Below are positions 24,714-34,481 of a stretch of 46,984 nt of DNA, in pieces. The translations under genes were made by a program, and so were the position numbers. Under the pieces are notes generated by a model that was not told where the DNA came from, searched no databases, and saw nothing but the letters and a program-made list of their open reading frames with translations. Origin of the DNA: DASUXY01 sp036377675 (lineage in GTDB: Bacteria; Bacillota; Bacilli; Bacillales; Amphibacillaceae); NCBI GenBank assembly GCA_036377675.1, contig DASUXY010000056.1, positions 1 to 46,984 on the forward strand, given 5' to 3'. Numbering within the stretch: position 1 is the stretch's first letter; every line of letters begins with the position of its first letter.

Positions 24714-25889
24714 ATGTGGACAAAAAAAATACAGAAGGAATTGGTACATTTACAGAAAGATTCGCAAATGCGTCAACTGAAACAAACGAAAGATGCCACA
24801 GAAAAACAGATTACGATTAACGGACAACGGATGCTGAATTTAGCCTCCAATAATTATTTAGGATTAGCAAATCATCCGCACATAAAGCAAGCATCGATGG
24901 AAACGATCGAACAGTACGGAGTTGGTGCAACCGCATCCCGGCTTATCGTCGGGAATCATCCCGTCTATGATGAAGCAGAGAATGCTTTATTGACCTGGAA
25001 ACGAGCAGAAGCAGGACTCATTGTGAATAGCGGATATACAGCGAACGTCGGCATCATCTCTTCTCTCGTCGGACGACATGATCTCGTATTTAGCGATCAA
25101 TTGAATCACGCAAGTATCATCGATGGAATTATCCTCAGTCGTGCGAAACATAAGCGCTATCGCCACAACAATATGGATCATCTTGAGGCGATGTTGAAAA
25201 AAGCACCAAAACATAAACGAAAATTAATTGTTACCGATACGGTATTTAGTATGGATGGCGACGTTAGTCCTCTTCATGATTTAGTAACATTAAAAAAACA
25301 GTATAACGCTTTATTAATGGTTGACGAAGCACATGGTACAGGCGTTTTTGGACCAAACGGTGAAGGATATAGCTACGATCAAAATGTACAACAACATATC
25401 GACCTTCACATGGGTACATTTAGTAAAGCGCTCGGCTGCTTCGGAGCATATGTCATTGGCGAACAGCCACTCATTGACTACTTAACGAACAAGATGCGTA
25501 GTTTTATATTTACGACTGGATTACCGCCTGCTCTCCTAGGAGCGATTCAAACAGCCATTTTAGTCGTGCAAATGGAAGAGAGGCGTAGATTACGACTACA
25601 CCAATTAGCTGAACAATTTCGTACGCTTCTTCAGGACTACGGTTTTTTTACATATAATAGTGAAACACAAATCGTACCCATTCGAATCGGAACAAATGAA
25701 GATGCTCTACAATTTAGTGAACGATTACAAGCTAAAGGGATCGCTGCGATTGCTATACGCCCACCGACTGTACGAGAAGGTGATGCACGAATTCGTTTTA
25801 CAGTAACTGCCAACCATACAGAAAGTGAACTCATTCAGGCTGCTACGATCATTGCTGCCGTTGGAAAAGAATTAGGGGTGATTTCATGA
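24714..25889 (+). CDS. bioF: 8-amino-7-oxononanoate synthase
   Basis: This 391-residue PLP enzyme condenses pimeloyl-ACP (or -CoA) with alanine to form KAPA, the first step of biotin ring assembly. Characteristic segments are LASNNYLGLANHP, the PLP-contacting VDEAHGTGVFGPNGEG, and TFSKALGCFGA with the Schiff-base Lys. The frame runs open upstream to 24627, but ATG 24714 follows GAGGTGG and matches the family start. It is the first gene of bioF-bioH-bioC; bioH starts inside its stop codon (ATGA overlap). Confidence 0.95.
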   Translation: MWTKKIQKELVHLQKDSQMRQLKQTKDATEKQITINGQRMLNLASNNYLGLANHPHIKQASMETIEQYGVGATASRLIVGNHPVYDEAENALLTWKRAEAGLIVNSGYTANVGIISSLVGRHDLVFSDQLNHASIIDGIILSRAKHKRYRHNNMDHLEAMLKKAPKHKRKLIVTDTVFSMDGDVSPLHDLVTLKKQYNALLMVDEAHGTGVFGPNGEGYSYDQNVQQHIDLHMGTFSKALGCFGAYVIGEQPLIDYLTNKMRSFIFTTGLPPALLGAIQTAILVVQMEERRRLRLHQLAEQFRTLLQDYGFFTYNSETQIVPIRIGTNEDALQFSERLQAKGIAAIAIRPPTVREGDARIRFTVTANHTESELIQAATIIAAVGKELGVIS

Positions 25890-26650
25890 CACATATCGTA
25901 TTATTACCCGGCTGGGGATACGGAAAAGATGTGTGGCAACCATTGACAAACAAGCTAAAAAATGATGCGATGTTACAATTCATCGATTGGACACATATGC
26001 AGTCTGAACAACAGATTACGAAGCGCGTCGAACGAGTGTTACAACGAGCTGAAAAGAAACAACAGCGGGTAACGATTATTGGCTGGTCGTTAGGTACTTT
26101 AGTCGCCCTTCATATGGCAACGCGATTTTCAAAGACAGTGAATCGGCTTATCCTATTTTCAGCAACGAGTTGTTTCACGAAAAAAAATGATTATCCTCAT
26201 GGATGGGACAGGCGCGTCTTAAAACGGATGCAACGACGACTGCAAACAGATGCTCACTCTTTGTTTCACCAATTTCATGAACAGCTTTTTTCTAATCACG
26301 AAAAGAAGATTCCGTTACTGAAAGATCAATCAAGTCAAGTGAAAGACACCGTCACCTCTTATAAAAGTGGGTTAGAGTTTTTAAAACAGGCTGATTATCG
26401 AAAGAAACTACAACAAATATCCCAACCCACTTTACTCATCCATGGGAGTGATGACAACATATGCCCGCTCGGCGCAGCTACTTACATTGCAGAAAACATG
26501 CCTACAAACGCAACGTTAAAAGTTATCAATCACGCCGGTCATCTCCCTTTTTATACCGAAACGAACACATGTTATGAGTGGGTGAAAGCCTTTATTCATG
26601 ATCAACCAACACACGATCCCATCGATGCATTGGAAGGAGATTGTCAATGA
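25886..26650 (+). CDS. bioH: Pimeloyl-ACP methyl ester carboxylesterase
   Basis: This 254-residue alpha/beta hydrolase removes the methyl group from pimeloyl-ACP methyl ester at the end of pimelate synthesis. The nucleophile is S68 in GWSLG; the acid and base lie in HGSDDNICP (near 208) and NHAGHLPFY (near 236). The family includes many esterases, but its place between bioF and bioC with 4-base overlaps on both sides makes BioH the best call. The start overlaps the bioF stop and is set by translational coupling. Confidence 0.85.
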   Translation: MTHIVLLPGWGYGKDVWQPLTNKLKNDAMLQFIDWTHMQSEQQITKRVERVLQRAEKKQQRVTIIGWSLGTLVALHMATRFSKTVNRLILFSATSCFTKKNDYPHGWDRRVLKRMQRRLQTDAHSLFHQFHEQLFSNHEKKIPLLKDQSSQVKDTVTSYKSGLEFLKQADYRKKLQQISQPTLLIHGSDDNICPLGAATYIAENMPTNATLKVINHAGHLPFYTETNTCYEWVKAFIHDQPTHDPIDALEGDCQ

Positions 26651-27525
26651 TTGATAAGCAACTGTTACAAAAACGGTTTAGTAAACAGGCGACATCGTAT
26701 GACAAATACGCCTCTGTCCAAAAAAAGATGGCCCATCATTTAATAGAAAAGTTAAGACAGCACTTTCCGATGGGGCGAACATCACTACGTAACATACTTG
26801 AAATCGGGTGTGGAACAGGCTATTTAACAGCTCTGTTACGCGAAAACTTCCCCGATACAGTAATTACAGCCGTTGACTTATCCTCTGGAATGATTGATGT
26901 AGCTACAAATCGATTTGATGAGCATAACATTACCTTTATTTGTGGGGATATCGAACAGCTTGAACTGAACGAAACGTTTGATCTCATCATTTCCAATGCT
27001 ACATTCCAATGGTTCAATCATCTTGAGGAAACATTACAAAAACTTTATCACCATTTAAATGAAAATGGTGTATGCACATTTTCCACCTTTGGTGACCGAA
27101 CCTTTCATGAACTGCATACGAGTTATGAACATGCCTTATCCAAGTTGAACATACAGACAGACGTGCGACTCGGTCAAACCTTTTATTCAAGTGAACAATT
27201 AGAAAAGTTATGTCAGGATTCGCATAACGATCTGCCTATCGAAGTATACGTCGCAGAAACCGAAGTCATCGAACATTTCCCTTCGGTGAGGGAATTTTTC
27301 AAGTCGCTAAAAAAAATCGGGGCGAACAATAGTAACAAAGGAGCTCACATCCAACGCCCATCCTTGTTTAAACAACTCATAAAAACGTATGAAAATAATT
27401 ATTTAAAAAACAATTGCCTTCCAGCGACATATCACTGTTTATTTGCAACGATTCAACGAAAAGAAGTCGCCTCTATAAAGACGATGCCCTTTAACGTCAA
27501 TCGTAAACGATCACCTGTTCTGTAA
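26647..27525 (+). CDS. bioC: Malonyl-ACP O-methyltransferase
   Basis: This 292-residue SAM-dependent methyltransferase caps malonyl-ACP with a methyl ester so that fatty-acid enzymes can extend it to pimeloyl-ACP. Motif I is ILEIGCGTGYLTALL (about 54-68); FDLIISNATFQWFNHLEE is the BioC hallmark motif. The opening LLQKRFSKQATSYDKYA is also typical. ATG 26647 overlaps the bioH stop (ATGA), with AGGAG 7 bases upstream; the earlier TTG at 26641 is less likely. The tail ends in a short basic stretch not typical of BioC. Confidence 0.92.
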   Translation: MIDKQLLQKRFSKQATSYDKYASVQKKMAHHLIEKLRQHFPMGRTSLRNILEIGCGTGYLTALLRENFPDTVITAVDLSSGMIDVATNRFDEHNITFICGDIEQLELNETFDLIISNATFQWFNHLEETLQKLYHHLNENGVCTFSTFGDRTFHELHTSYEHALSKLNIQTDVRLGQTFYSSEQLEKLCQDSHNDLPIEVYVAETEVIEHFPSVREFFKSLKKIGANNSNKGAHIQRPSLFKQLIKTYENNYLKNNCLPATYHCLFATIQRKEVASIKTMPFNVNRKRSPVL

Positions 27526-27561
27526 TCCTGTCTATTGTCTGGAAAGCACGAAGAAGGAGAA

Positions 27562-27650
27562 GGGGCAGGCCGATAAGTCATTCTTACTTTAGATGGCCTA
27601 TATAAAAAATCCAAAACATTGATAAACGAATGTTTTGGATTTTTTTCACG
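27562..27650. repeat. Intergenic repeat copy 2 with terminator hairpin
   Basis: GGGGCAGGCC, ATAAGTCATTCTTACTTTAG, ATGGCCTATATAAAAAATCC, then a hairpin in which AAAAAATCCAAAACATT (27604-27620) pairs with AATGTTTTGGATTTTTT (27629-27645). The block order equals copy 1 at 21453-21545, with compensating differences in the stem (G-C in one, A-T in the other). It ends the bio operon and also faces sbcC. Confidence 0.8.
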
Positions 27651-27686
27651 TTATCCTGTTAGGACAAGATAACCTGTTCACTACTT

Positions 27687-30600
27687 TTATTTAACGACAA
27701 ATTTCGTTTTACTGTAACCTTCTTTCGTTTTCGTCACTTCAAGTACAGCTGGAAACATTGCCTTTAACTCTTGAACGTGTGAAATAACACCGATGATCCG
27801 CCCTGACTGTTGTAAATCGATTAATGTATCAATCGATTTATGCAACGATTCTTCATCTAATGAACCGAATCCTTCGTCAATAAACATCGTCTGTATGGAA
27901 ATGTTTCCTTGAAAACTTTGAATGACATCAGACATGCCTAAAGCTAAACATAGGGATGCGTTAAACTTTTCTCCACCTGACAATGTTTTTACATCCCGCG
28001 TTTGCCCCGTATAAGCATCATACACATCAAGTGCCAGTCCACTTTGACGCCCATGCGACTCTTGACGATCACTGCGGATTAATAAAAATTGTCCGTTCGA
28101 CAATTCCTTTAATCGATTGTTCGCCGCATCAATAATTTGTTCTAAATATTCGATTTGTAAATATCTCTCAAATGATATTTTTTGACTATTTTGCCCTCGA
28201 ACGACATCATGGACATCGGTAACAGTTGCTAACTGTTGTTCACTCCGTTTTACGCGCTCATGTGCTGTCGTAATATTTGTAATTAACGTAGATGCTTTTT
28301 CATAATGCTGTTTGGACTCATTCAATTGATTAAAGGCACGTTCATAGGATTGCTTTAATTCATCGAGTTCCTGTTCAAGTCCTTTTAAGTCAACCCTCTG
28401 TTGATCCTTCAACGACTGTTTCAATTCTTGAACATGTTGTTGGAGCGTTGCTCGTCGTTGTGTAAATGTTAGAATGTCTTCTTTTAAGCGTTGTTGGTCA
28501 TGGTTCGGCATTTTTGCTTCTTTATACTCGTCTACTGTCGAAAAGGAAGCTTGTATGAGCGCTTCGTTAAATTTCTGTTCAGCCTTTTCTCGTTTGGATG
28601 TCGCATCAAGCAGCTGTTTGTTCGCATGCACTACATTTGAAGCTGCTTTCGTTTGTTCTTCTTTTACTGTTTGTCGTTTCGCTTGCGCATTTTCCCAAGC
28701 TTGTTCCATCTTTATTTTCAATTGTTTCGTTTCGGTTATTTTTTGTTCGAGTCGAGTAGAGTCTCTTACTTCTTCTGGTATTTTTTGCAGTCGTTCTTCA
28801 TAGACGGCCCGAGCGGTTTCATAAGATGTTTTTTGTTGATGATACGCTTGTTCACACTTATCTTTTTTCGCTTCTAAACGTTTTAAATCTTCTTGTAGCT
28901 TTTCATATTTACTTTGCAATGATTGAAGCTGTTCGCGATTTTTCTTTAATTGCTCCACTTCTTTACGTAACTGTTTTCCCCTCTTCGTTAACCGTTCTCT
29001 TTCTAATGGAGCTTCTTGTAAATGTATCTCATAGGGAGCTAACTCTTGTTCTTTTTCTTTCACTTGCGATGTAGTCACTTCTAAATGGGCAACAGCTTTT
29101 CGATAAAGTTGATCTTTTTCATCGAGGTCTTTTTTCATCATTTTCAGTTGCTCAGTTGTGACCATTCCTTCTTCACGGATTGCTTTGTCCGGATGTTCGA
29201 CACTCCCACAAACTGGACAAGGCTCTCCGTCATGTAAATGATTCGCTAATAGACTCGCTCGTTCATGTAGCCAAGCGCCTTCTAGTTTTTTATACGTCTC
29301 CTTTACCTTTTCAAATGCTCGTTGTTTTAGTAGAACATCTTTGGTAAGGGTTGTTTGCTGATCGGTTAACGTCATATAATGATTCAAGCGATCCCATTGT
29401 TCTCGTAGTTGGATTAACATTTGCTGTTTTTCTAAAAGCTTACTAACGTCCTCATCGATTTCCTTCATCTTTTCATTATATTGTTCAGCTGTGAATTGAT
29501 TTTCTTTAATTTGCGCTCGAATCGTTGTTAATTGCTGAAGTGTTTTTCGCCCAACATTTTTCAACGTCGCTAAGGTCGCCTTCGTTTGATCGATTTCTCG
29601 GACAACTGGCAAAAAATCGTTCAGCTGATCGAGCTGTTTACGAACGTCTTCGCGCGCTGTCTTTTTATGCTTTTCTTGCTCGTAAATCGCTTCGACTCGG
29701 CGAAGCTCGTCATCAGCTCTCTTCTTCTTCTTCGCAGACTCTTGTTGAAGCTTCCTTTTATGGTCTTGTTCAAGGCGCCATAATTGTACTTCTTTTTCAT
29801 AATGTTCAATTTTGTTAGCCCGTTCAGCTTTTTCAAGTTGTTTTTCTTTCCGTTCAATGTGTGGACGTTGTACCTCGAGCTGTTCGAGCTGTTTCCCTTT
29901 GACATCCAATTGTTCAAATCGTTCATTCACTGCTTTTGATTCATGATACTCTGCTTGTTTCTTAAGATGGGCTTTTGAAGCTTGTTCATACTTTTTCTGA
30001 TCGATGACTACTTGTTGTTCATAAAATTGAACCTCCTCTTCCAAACCATGAATAACTTGATTCATGTTGTAATGATCTTCAGCTAACACTTGAAATATGA
30101 GTGATTCGTCCCTTTTTGGTAATGTTGCATGAATGTTTTGTACATAATGATCTCTCATACGTAATTCTTTCTCATATATTTCTTCAACATTCTTTTTCTT
30201 CAGACGTAAGCGTTCACTCATCTGCTTGTAAGGTTCCGTTTTAAAAAGCCGACGTAAAATATCCTCTTTATTTTCCGTTTCAGAAGTGAGTAGTTTACGA
30301 AACTCTCCTTGAGGGAGCATGACGATTTGCTTAAATTGATCTTCGGTTAGTCCCATTAATTGTTCAACACGCTTATTAATTTCTGATACGATTTGTCGGT
30401 CGACGGATGGAATTTCTTCCCCGTCAACGATCTCAAAAAACTCATATCGTTCTCCCGTCTTCGTCTTATTCCCTCGTTTCACGTGACCGAGTTGACGAAG
30501 AATTCGATACGTCCGACCTTTTAGCTCAAAATGTAATTCTACCGCCGTATGCGTATCATCTTCTGCAAAGTCACTTCGCAGCATCGCTCCATTTTCCCGA

Positions 30601-30779
30601 TCTTGGCCACTCGCTGTTCCGTATAATGCAAAACAAATGCCATCGAAAATCGTCGTTTTCCCTGCACCTGTATTTCCAGAAATGACGAATAAACGGTTTC
30701 CATCTAACTCATTAAAATCGACAACTTCTGTCTCTTTATACGGTCCAAATGCCGTCATTTTTAACTGTAATGGTTTCAA
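27687..30779 (-). CDS. sbcC: Exonuclease SbcCD subunit C
   Basis: This 1030-residue SMC-like ATPase is the large subunit of the SbcCD nuclease that opens DNA hairpins and trims protein-blocked ends. Walker A is SGNTGAGKTTIFDGI near residue 34. A long coiled coil on each side meets at the zinc hook CPVCG (C521 and C524). The C-terminal half of the ATPase head has TLSGGEKFNASLCLALG and the Walker B FIDEGFGSLDEE. The start is TTG behind GGGGAGGCGAGACG, 26 bases after the sbcD stop, so the two are co-transcribed and translated together. Confidence 0.97.
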   Translation of the reverse strand: MKPLQLKMTAFGPYKETEVVDFNELDGNRLFVISGNTGAGKTTIFDGICFALYGTASGQDRENGAMLRSDFAEDDTHTAVELHFELKGRTYRILRQLGHVKRGNKTKTGERYEFFEIVDGEEIPSVDRQIVSEINKRVEQLMGLTEDQFKQIVMLPQGEFRKLLTSETENKEDILRRLFKTEPYKQMSERLRLKKKNVEEIYEKELRMRDHYVQNIHATLPKRDESLIFQVLAEDHYNMNQVIHGLEEEVQFYEQQVVIDQKKYEQASKAHLKKQAEYHESKAVNERFEQLDVKGKQLEQLEVQRPHIERKEKQLEKAERANKIEHYEKEVQLWRLEQDHKRKLQQESAKKKKRADDELRRVEAIYEQEKHKKTAREDVRKQLDQLNDFLPVVREIDQTKATLATLKNVGRKTLQQLTTIRAQIKENQFTAEQYNEKMKEIDEDVSKLLEKQQMLIQLREQWDRLNHYMTLTDQQTTLTKDVLLKQRAFEKVKETYKKLEGAWLHERASLLANHLHDGEPCPVCGSVEHPDKAIREEGMVTTEQLKMMKKDLDEKDQLYRKAVAHLEVTTSQVKEKEQELAPYEIHLQEAPLERERLTKRGKQLRKEVEQLKKNREQLQSLQSKYEKLQEDLKRLEAKKDKCEQAYHQQKTSYETARAVYEERLQKIPEEVRDSTRLEQKITETKQLKIKMEQAWENAQAKRQTVKEEQTKAASNVVHANKQLLDATSKREKAEQKFNEALIQASFSTVDEYKEAKMPNHDQQRLKEDILTFTQRRATLQQHVQELKQSLKDQQRVDLKGLEQELDELKQSYERAFNQLNESKQHYEKASTLITNITTAHERVKRSEQQLATVTDVHDVVRGQNSQKISFERYLQIEYLEQIIDAANNRLKELSNGQFLLIRSDRQESHGRQSGLALDVYDAYTGQTRDVKTLSGGEKFNASLCLALGMSDVIQSFQGNISIQTMFIDEGFGSLDEESLHKSIDTLIDLQQSGRIIGVISHVQELKAMFPAVLEVTKTKEGYSKTKFVVK

Positions 30780-30805
30780 CGTCTCGCCTCCCCTTTTTTT
30801 CGTAT

Positions 30806-31993
30806 CTATTTCGACATAGATTGCTCCGTTCTTTGTATTTGGAAATCTTCATTCTCTCGTAACAAGTCGTCGAGAACTTCTTTGAAAATCGCTTCTGTTT
30901 CTTCCGATGGCTCTTCACCTTTTACATCCTTATAAAAAGCTTTAAACAGATCTAAGTCGCTCATCTGCTTTCGATCAACCGTTTCATCACGTGTGACTGA
31001 TGCCAGCGGAAGAAAGTAATGTTTACGTTCAACGTGCATCGCGTTCGGATAGACGGATCTTATTTTTTCCATTGGTGAAAGAATCGGTGTTTTGTCCGTC
31101 AGTCGCACAAACACATAATCCTCATTAATCGGCTTTGATAATAAATCTTCCATTGTCGTCTCAACCGTTCGCATATCTCTCTTCGGATGCAAGTCGCGCT
31201 GAGCAATCGATACTTCCCCATGCTCATCCATTTTTACGATATAAAAACCTTTACGATGGTGCTCTTCTGAAATCGAATATTTTAAAATCGAGCCGGCATA
31301 ACGAATCGTTTCGTCTGCTACATGATGGGCCTGATGTAAATGGCCAAGTGCTGTATAATCAAAGTGCGCAAAGTGTCGTGCATCGACATATTCCACGCCC
31401 CCAATGGATAGCGGGCGTTCAGACTCACTCGTATTTTCTTGTTCCTCTCCAAATGGTGTTACAAAAGCATGTCCGACGAAAACATGGCGGGCTGTTTTCT
31501 CCATCTTGCTCGTTATGTGATGAACAATCTTTTCCATCGCATCATTGTGCGAACGAATGTCGTCATCACCGAAAACATTCCGTACGATACTCGGGTCACA
31601 ATAAGGAACGAGATGAAAGTGAACGTCCCCGTATTCATCTGTTAAAACGACCGGGTCTAAATCCTCAATACTGCCAACGATATGGAAACCATTATTTTTC
31701 ATTATTTCACTACCGAAGTTTAATCGACTCGGGCTATCATGATTACCTGCAATCGCAAGAACAGGCGTATTCAATTTCAAAACAATCGTCTTAAGTACTT
31801 CATCCAACAAATGGACAGCTTCAGTAGGTGGTACAGCTCGGTCATATAAATCACCAGCAATTACTAAAGCATCCGGCTTTTCCTCTTCAATCACTTGGAT
31901 CAATTGTTTCAAAATGTAACGTTGGTCATCCGTCATATGTACGCCTTGAACGAGTTTTCCTAAATGCCAATCGGCTGTATGTATAAATTTCAT
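30806..31993 (-). CDS. sbcD: Exonuclease SbcCD subunit D
   Basis: This 395-residue calcineurin-type phosphoesterase is the Mn2+-dependent nuclease subunit of SbcCD. Metal motifs are D8 and H10 (HTADWHLGK), GDLYDRAVPP, GNHDSPSR, VGHAFV and GHLHQAHH. The C-terminal part carries the SbcC-binding region. The start is an ATG behind AAAGGAGACGGG. The pair sbcD-sbcC runs on the minus strand; in B. subtilis it follows addAB, which is not seen here. Confidence 0.96.
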   Translation of the reverse strand: MKFIHTADWHLGKLVQGVHMTDDQRYILKQLIQVIEEEKPDALVIAGDLYDRAVPPTEAVHLLDEVLKTIVLKLNTPVLAIAGNHDSPSRLNFGSEIMKNNGFHIVGSIEDLDPVVLTDEYGDVHFHLVPYCDPSIVRNVFGDDDIRSHNDAMEKIVHHITSKMEKTARHVFVGHAFVTPFGEEQENTSESERPLSIGGVEYVDARHFAHFDYTALGHLHQAHHVADETIRYAGSILKYSISEEHHRKGFYIVKMDEHGEVSIAQRDLHPKRDMRTVETTMEDLLSKPINEDYVFVRLTDKTPILSPMEKIRSVYPNAMHVERKHYFLPLASVTRDETVDRKQMSDLDLFKAFYKDVKGEEPSEETEAIFKEVLDDLLRENEDFQIQRTEQSMSK

Positions 31994-32038
31994 AAAACCC
32001 GTCTCCTTTCAAAATGTGAATGTAAAAAAGAACTTCAT

Positions 32039-32113
32039 ATACGACAAAAAAATAGATTCCAAAGCCATTCGCTGACTAGTGACCTAGAAATCTATCCTAT
32101 AGTCTCGTCGTAT
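32039..32113. repeat. Two-tier stem-loop upstream of sbcD
   Basis: ATACGAC (32039-32045) pairs with GTCGTAT (32107-32113), and inside it ATAGATT (32052-32058) with AATCTAT (32089-32095). This 75-base imperfect hairpin lies in the 5' region of sbcD and could be a leader structure or a small element. Confidence 0.5.
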
Positions 32114-32366
32114 GAGCAATATATAAAGTGATAGAGGTATTGGTATTTTTCTTGTAAACAATCAATCTTCTTATTAGTATAACGCATTTTACGATTGAAG
32201 ACTTCAACAATTGATTCATACAAAGAAAAAACATTCACAATTTGACGACCTGTTTTATTTTATAAAATTTACATTTCCATTATTTGTATAATAGAACATA
32301 CTATTAAGAGTGAATGCTGCATATTTATAAAAGGAACGATGACAACGTACAGAAAGGGTTGGAAAG

Positions 32367-34481
32367 ATGAATCATTTACTACATCGACTGACTGATCGGG
32401 TAACGACGAAAAAAGGAGTGTGGGTGACGTTCGGTATTTGGATTGTTGTTACCTTGCTGTTAACACTGCTTGCCCCTCGTGCAAAAGATTATGAAGTTTC
32501 GAGAATAGCGTCACTTCCAGAGAACGCACAGTCTGTTATTGCTCAAGAAAAGCAAAATCATTATTTTAAAAATCAAGATGGAACACCAGGACTACTCATT
32601 TTACATATAGAAAATGGAAACATTGATCGAACAAAATTATTCGAATTCCTCCAGCAAATACAAGAAGAACAAATTGATGGGCTTGAAAATATCCTTCCTT
32701 TAGCTGATCTTCCACTACCTGTCATTAATACGTTTTTCTCAGAAGATGAAACGACAGCCTTAATCCCTGTAACCTTTGATGAATCATTAGAAACAACAGA
32801 ACTGCGCTCGGCACAAGAAAAAATATACGATTTAGCAGAAAGATATACAACAATTGGTTCCCTGTTCATCACTGGACCAGCTGGAATTGCCGTTGATTCA
32901 TTAAATTTATTTTCCCGAGCAGATATCGTTCTTCTCTTGTCAACCGTTGGAATTATCCTTTTATTATTAATCGTCATTTATCGTTCACCGTTTTTAGCTT
33001 TTATTCCGTTATTAGCTGCTGTATTTGTTTATGAAGTCGTTAATCAAATTCTCGGTTTAATGGGGAAAATTGGCTTACCGCTTAGCAATCAATCGTTGTC
33101 AATTATGACAATATTGTTATTTGCAACCGTAGTCGATTACTCTTTATTCGTCTTTTCACGTTACCGAGAAGAATTAAAACATCATGACAATAAACATGAT
33201 GCGATGAAGTGGGCGATGCGTGGTACAGGGGTGCCTGTTTTTTACTCTGGAGCAACTATTTTAGTCGCGATGCTCGTTCTATTTTTTGCGAGGTTTGGAG
33301 ATTACAAGAACTTTGCACCTACTTTTGGAACGGCGGTAATCGTCGTCATGTTATCATCTGTTACACTCATACCTGCACTCTTTACAGTTTTAGGAAGAAA
33401 AGCATTTTGGCCAAAGATCCCACGTGTCGGAGATGAAACAGTAAAGAAAAATTCCTTTTGGAGTAAAACCGGCCGCTTCGTGACGAAAAAACCGATTGTT
33501 TCAACTGTCGTCATCGGTGTTTTTTTGCTTGCATCATCAAGCAACGTGGTGAACATAACTTATGAGTTTAATACGATGAAATCTTTTCCAAAGGATATGC
33601 CTTCAAGAAAAGGATATGAAATCTTAGAAAATCAATTTGATAAAGGGGAATTGGCGCCGACAACGGCATTGTTCGTAGCTGACGAAGCGGTGACGAGCGA
33701 TGAACAAGAGAAGTTATTAAATGAACTGTCTAATCAGCCACTCGTAAACCATGTCCGCTTAAGTGATACAACTAAGGATCAACAAGTCATCGCATATGAC
33801 GTCGTCTTTGATGAAAATCCATACAATATTGAAACGATTAATGCTTTAGAAGATATACAAAATAAGTCTGAAGAAATTATCGAAAAAAGTGATGTTACAG
33901 GCTCGTTATACTTTGCTAGCGAAACAGCGACAGCGGCTGATGACCGTGCTGTAAATAACCGCGATGTCACCGTCATTGTTATTTTGGAAACGCTGTTCAT
34001 TTTTACGATGTTAATCTTTTTAACGAAATCATTTAAAATGCCACTTTACATGATCGGGACCATTCTCGTTTCATTCGTCGCCGCCTTAGGACTAGGATTG
34101 TTTTTAAGTAAGTTGCTTTTCGGAATGGACACGATTAGCAATAGAGTACCTCTCTATTCATTCGTTTTCTTAGTCGCTCTTGGTATTGATTATAATATCA
34201 TTCTCATTTCACGGTTTTTAGAAGAACGAAAAAAACATTCGCTTAAAAAAGCTGTCGAAGTGGCTGTATCAACGACAGGTGGCGTCATTTCTTCAGCCGG
34301 AGTTATTTTGGCGGCTACATTTTCCGTGCTCATGACGCAACCGATTCAACTACTATTCGTCTTTGGCTTTATCGTCGCCATTGGCATTTTACTCGATACA
34401 TTTTTAATACGTGGTATTCTCCTTCCGAGCTTACTCGTCGTATTCGAAAAAGAAACAAACAAGCAAACGGCGCAGGAGTAA
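32367..34481 (+). CDS. MMPL-family RND-type transporter
   Basis: This 704-residue membrane protein belongs to the MMPL/RND family. It has two repeats: a membrane helix near residue 20 (VWVTFGIWIVVTLLLTLL), a large outer loop and five helices, then the same plan again from about residue 375. The conserved helix-4 Asp-Tyr pair shows in FATVVDYSLFVFSRYREEL and again in VALGIDYNIILISRFLEER. It exports lipids or hydrophobic drugs using the proton gradient. In B. subtilis the similar YdfJ (724 residues) is controlled by the NarL-type pair YdfHI; here a NarL-type pair lies 4 kb away. The start is an ATG behind AGAAAGGG. Confidence 0.9.
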   Translation: MNHLLHRLTDRVTTKKGVWVTFGIWIVVTLLLTLLAPRAKDYEVSRIASLPENAQSVIAQEKQNHYFKNQDGTPGLLILHIENGNIDRTKLFEFLQQIQEEQIDGLENILPLADLPLPVINTFFSEDETTALIPVTFDESLETTELRSAQEKIYDLAERYTTIGSLFITGPAGIAVDSLNLFSRADIVLLLSTVGIILLLLIVIYRSPFLAFIPLLAAVFVYEVVNQILGLMGKIGLPLSNQSLSIMTILLFATVVDYSLFVFSRYREELKHHDNKHDAMKWAMRGTGVPVFYSGATILVAMLVLFFARFGDYKNFAPTFGTAVIVVMLSSVTLIPALFTVLGRKAFWPKIPRVGDETVKKNSFWSKTGRFVTKKPIVSTVVIGVFLLASSSNVVNITYEFNTMKSFPKDMPSRKGYEILENQFDKGELAPTTALFVADEAVTSDEQEKLLNELSNQPLVNHVRLSDTTKDQQVIAYDVVFDENPYNIETINALEDIQNKSEEIIEKSDVTGSLYFASETATAADDRAVNNRDVTVIVILETLFIFTMLIFLTKSFKMPLYMIGTILVSFVAALGLGLFLSKLLFGMDTISNRVPLYSFVFLVALGIDYNIILISRFLEERKKHSLKKAVEVAVSTTGGVISSAGVILAATFSVLMTQPIQLLFVFGFIVAIGILLDTFLIRGILLPSLLVVFEKETNKQTAQE

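Noticed and set aside
29525..29926. Overlapping frames on both strands within sbcC
   Set aside because: Shadows caused by the Lys/Glu/Gln-rich coiled coil.
31135..31794. 219-residue plus-strand frame opposite sbcD
   Set aside because: Complete SbcD motifs are on the minus strand; this frame has Ser/His/Arg-rich shadow composition.
32573..32977. 134-residue minus-strand frame inside the MMPL gene
   Set aside because: Shadow frame; the plus-strand protein has the expected membrane plan.
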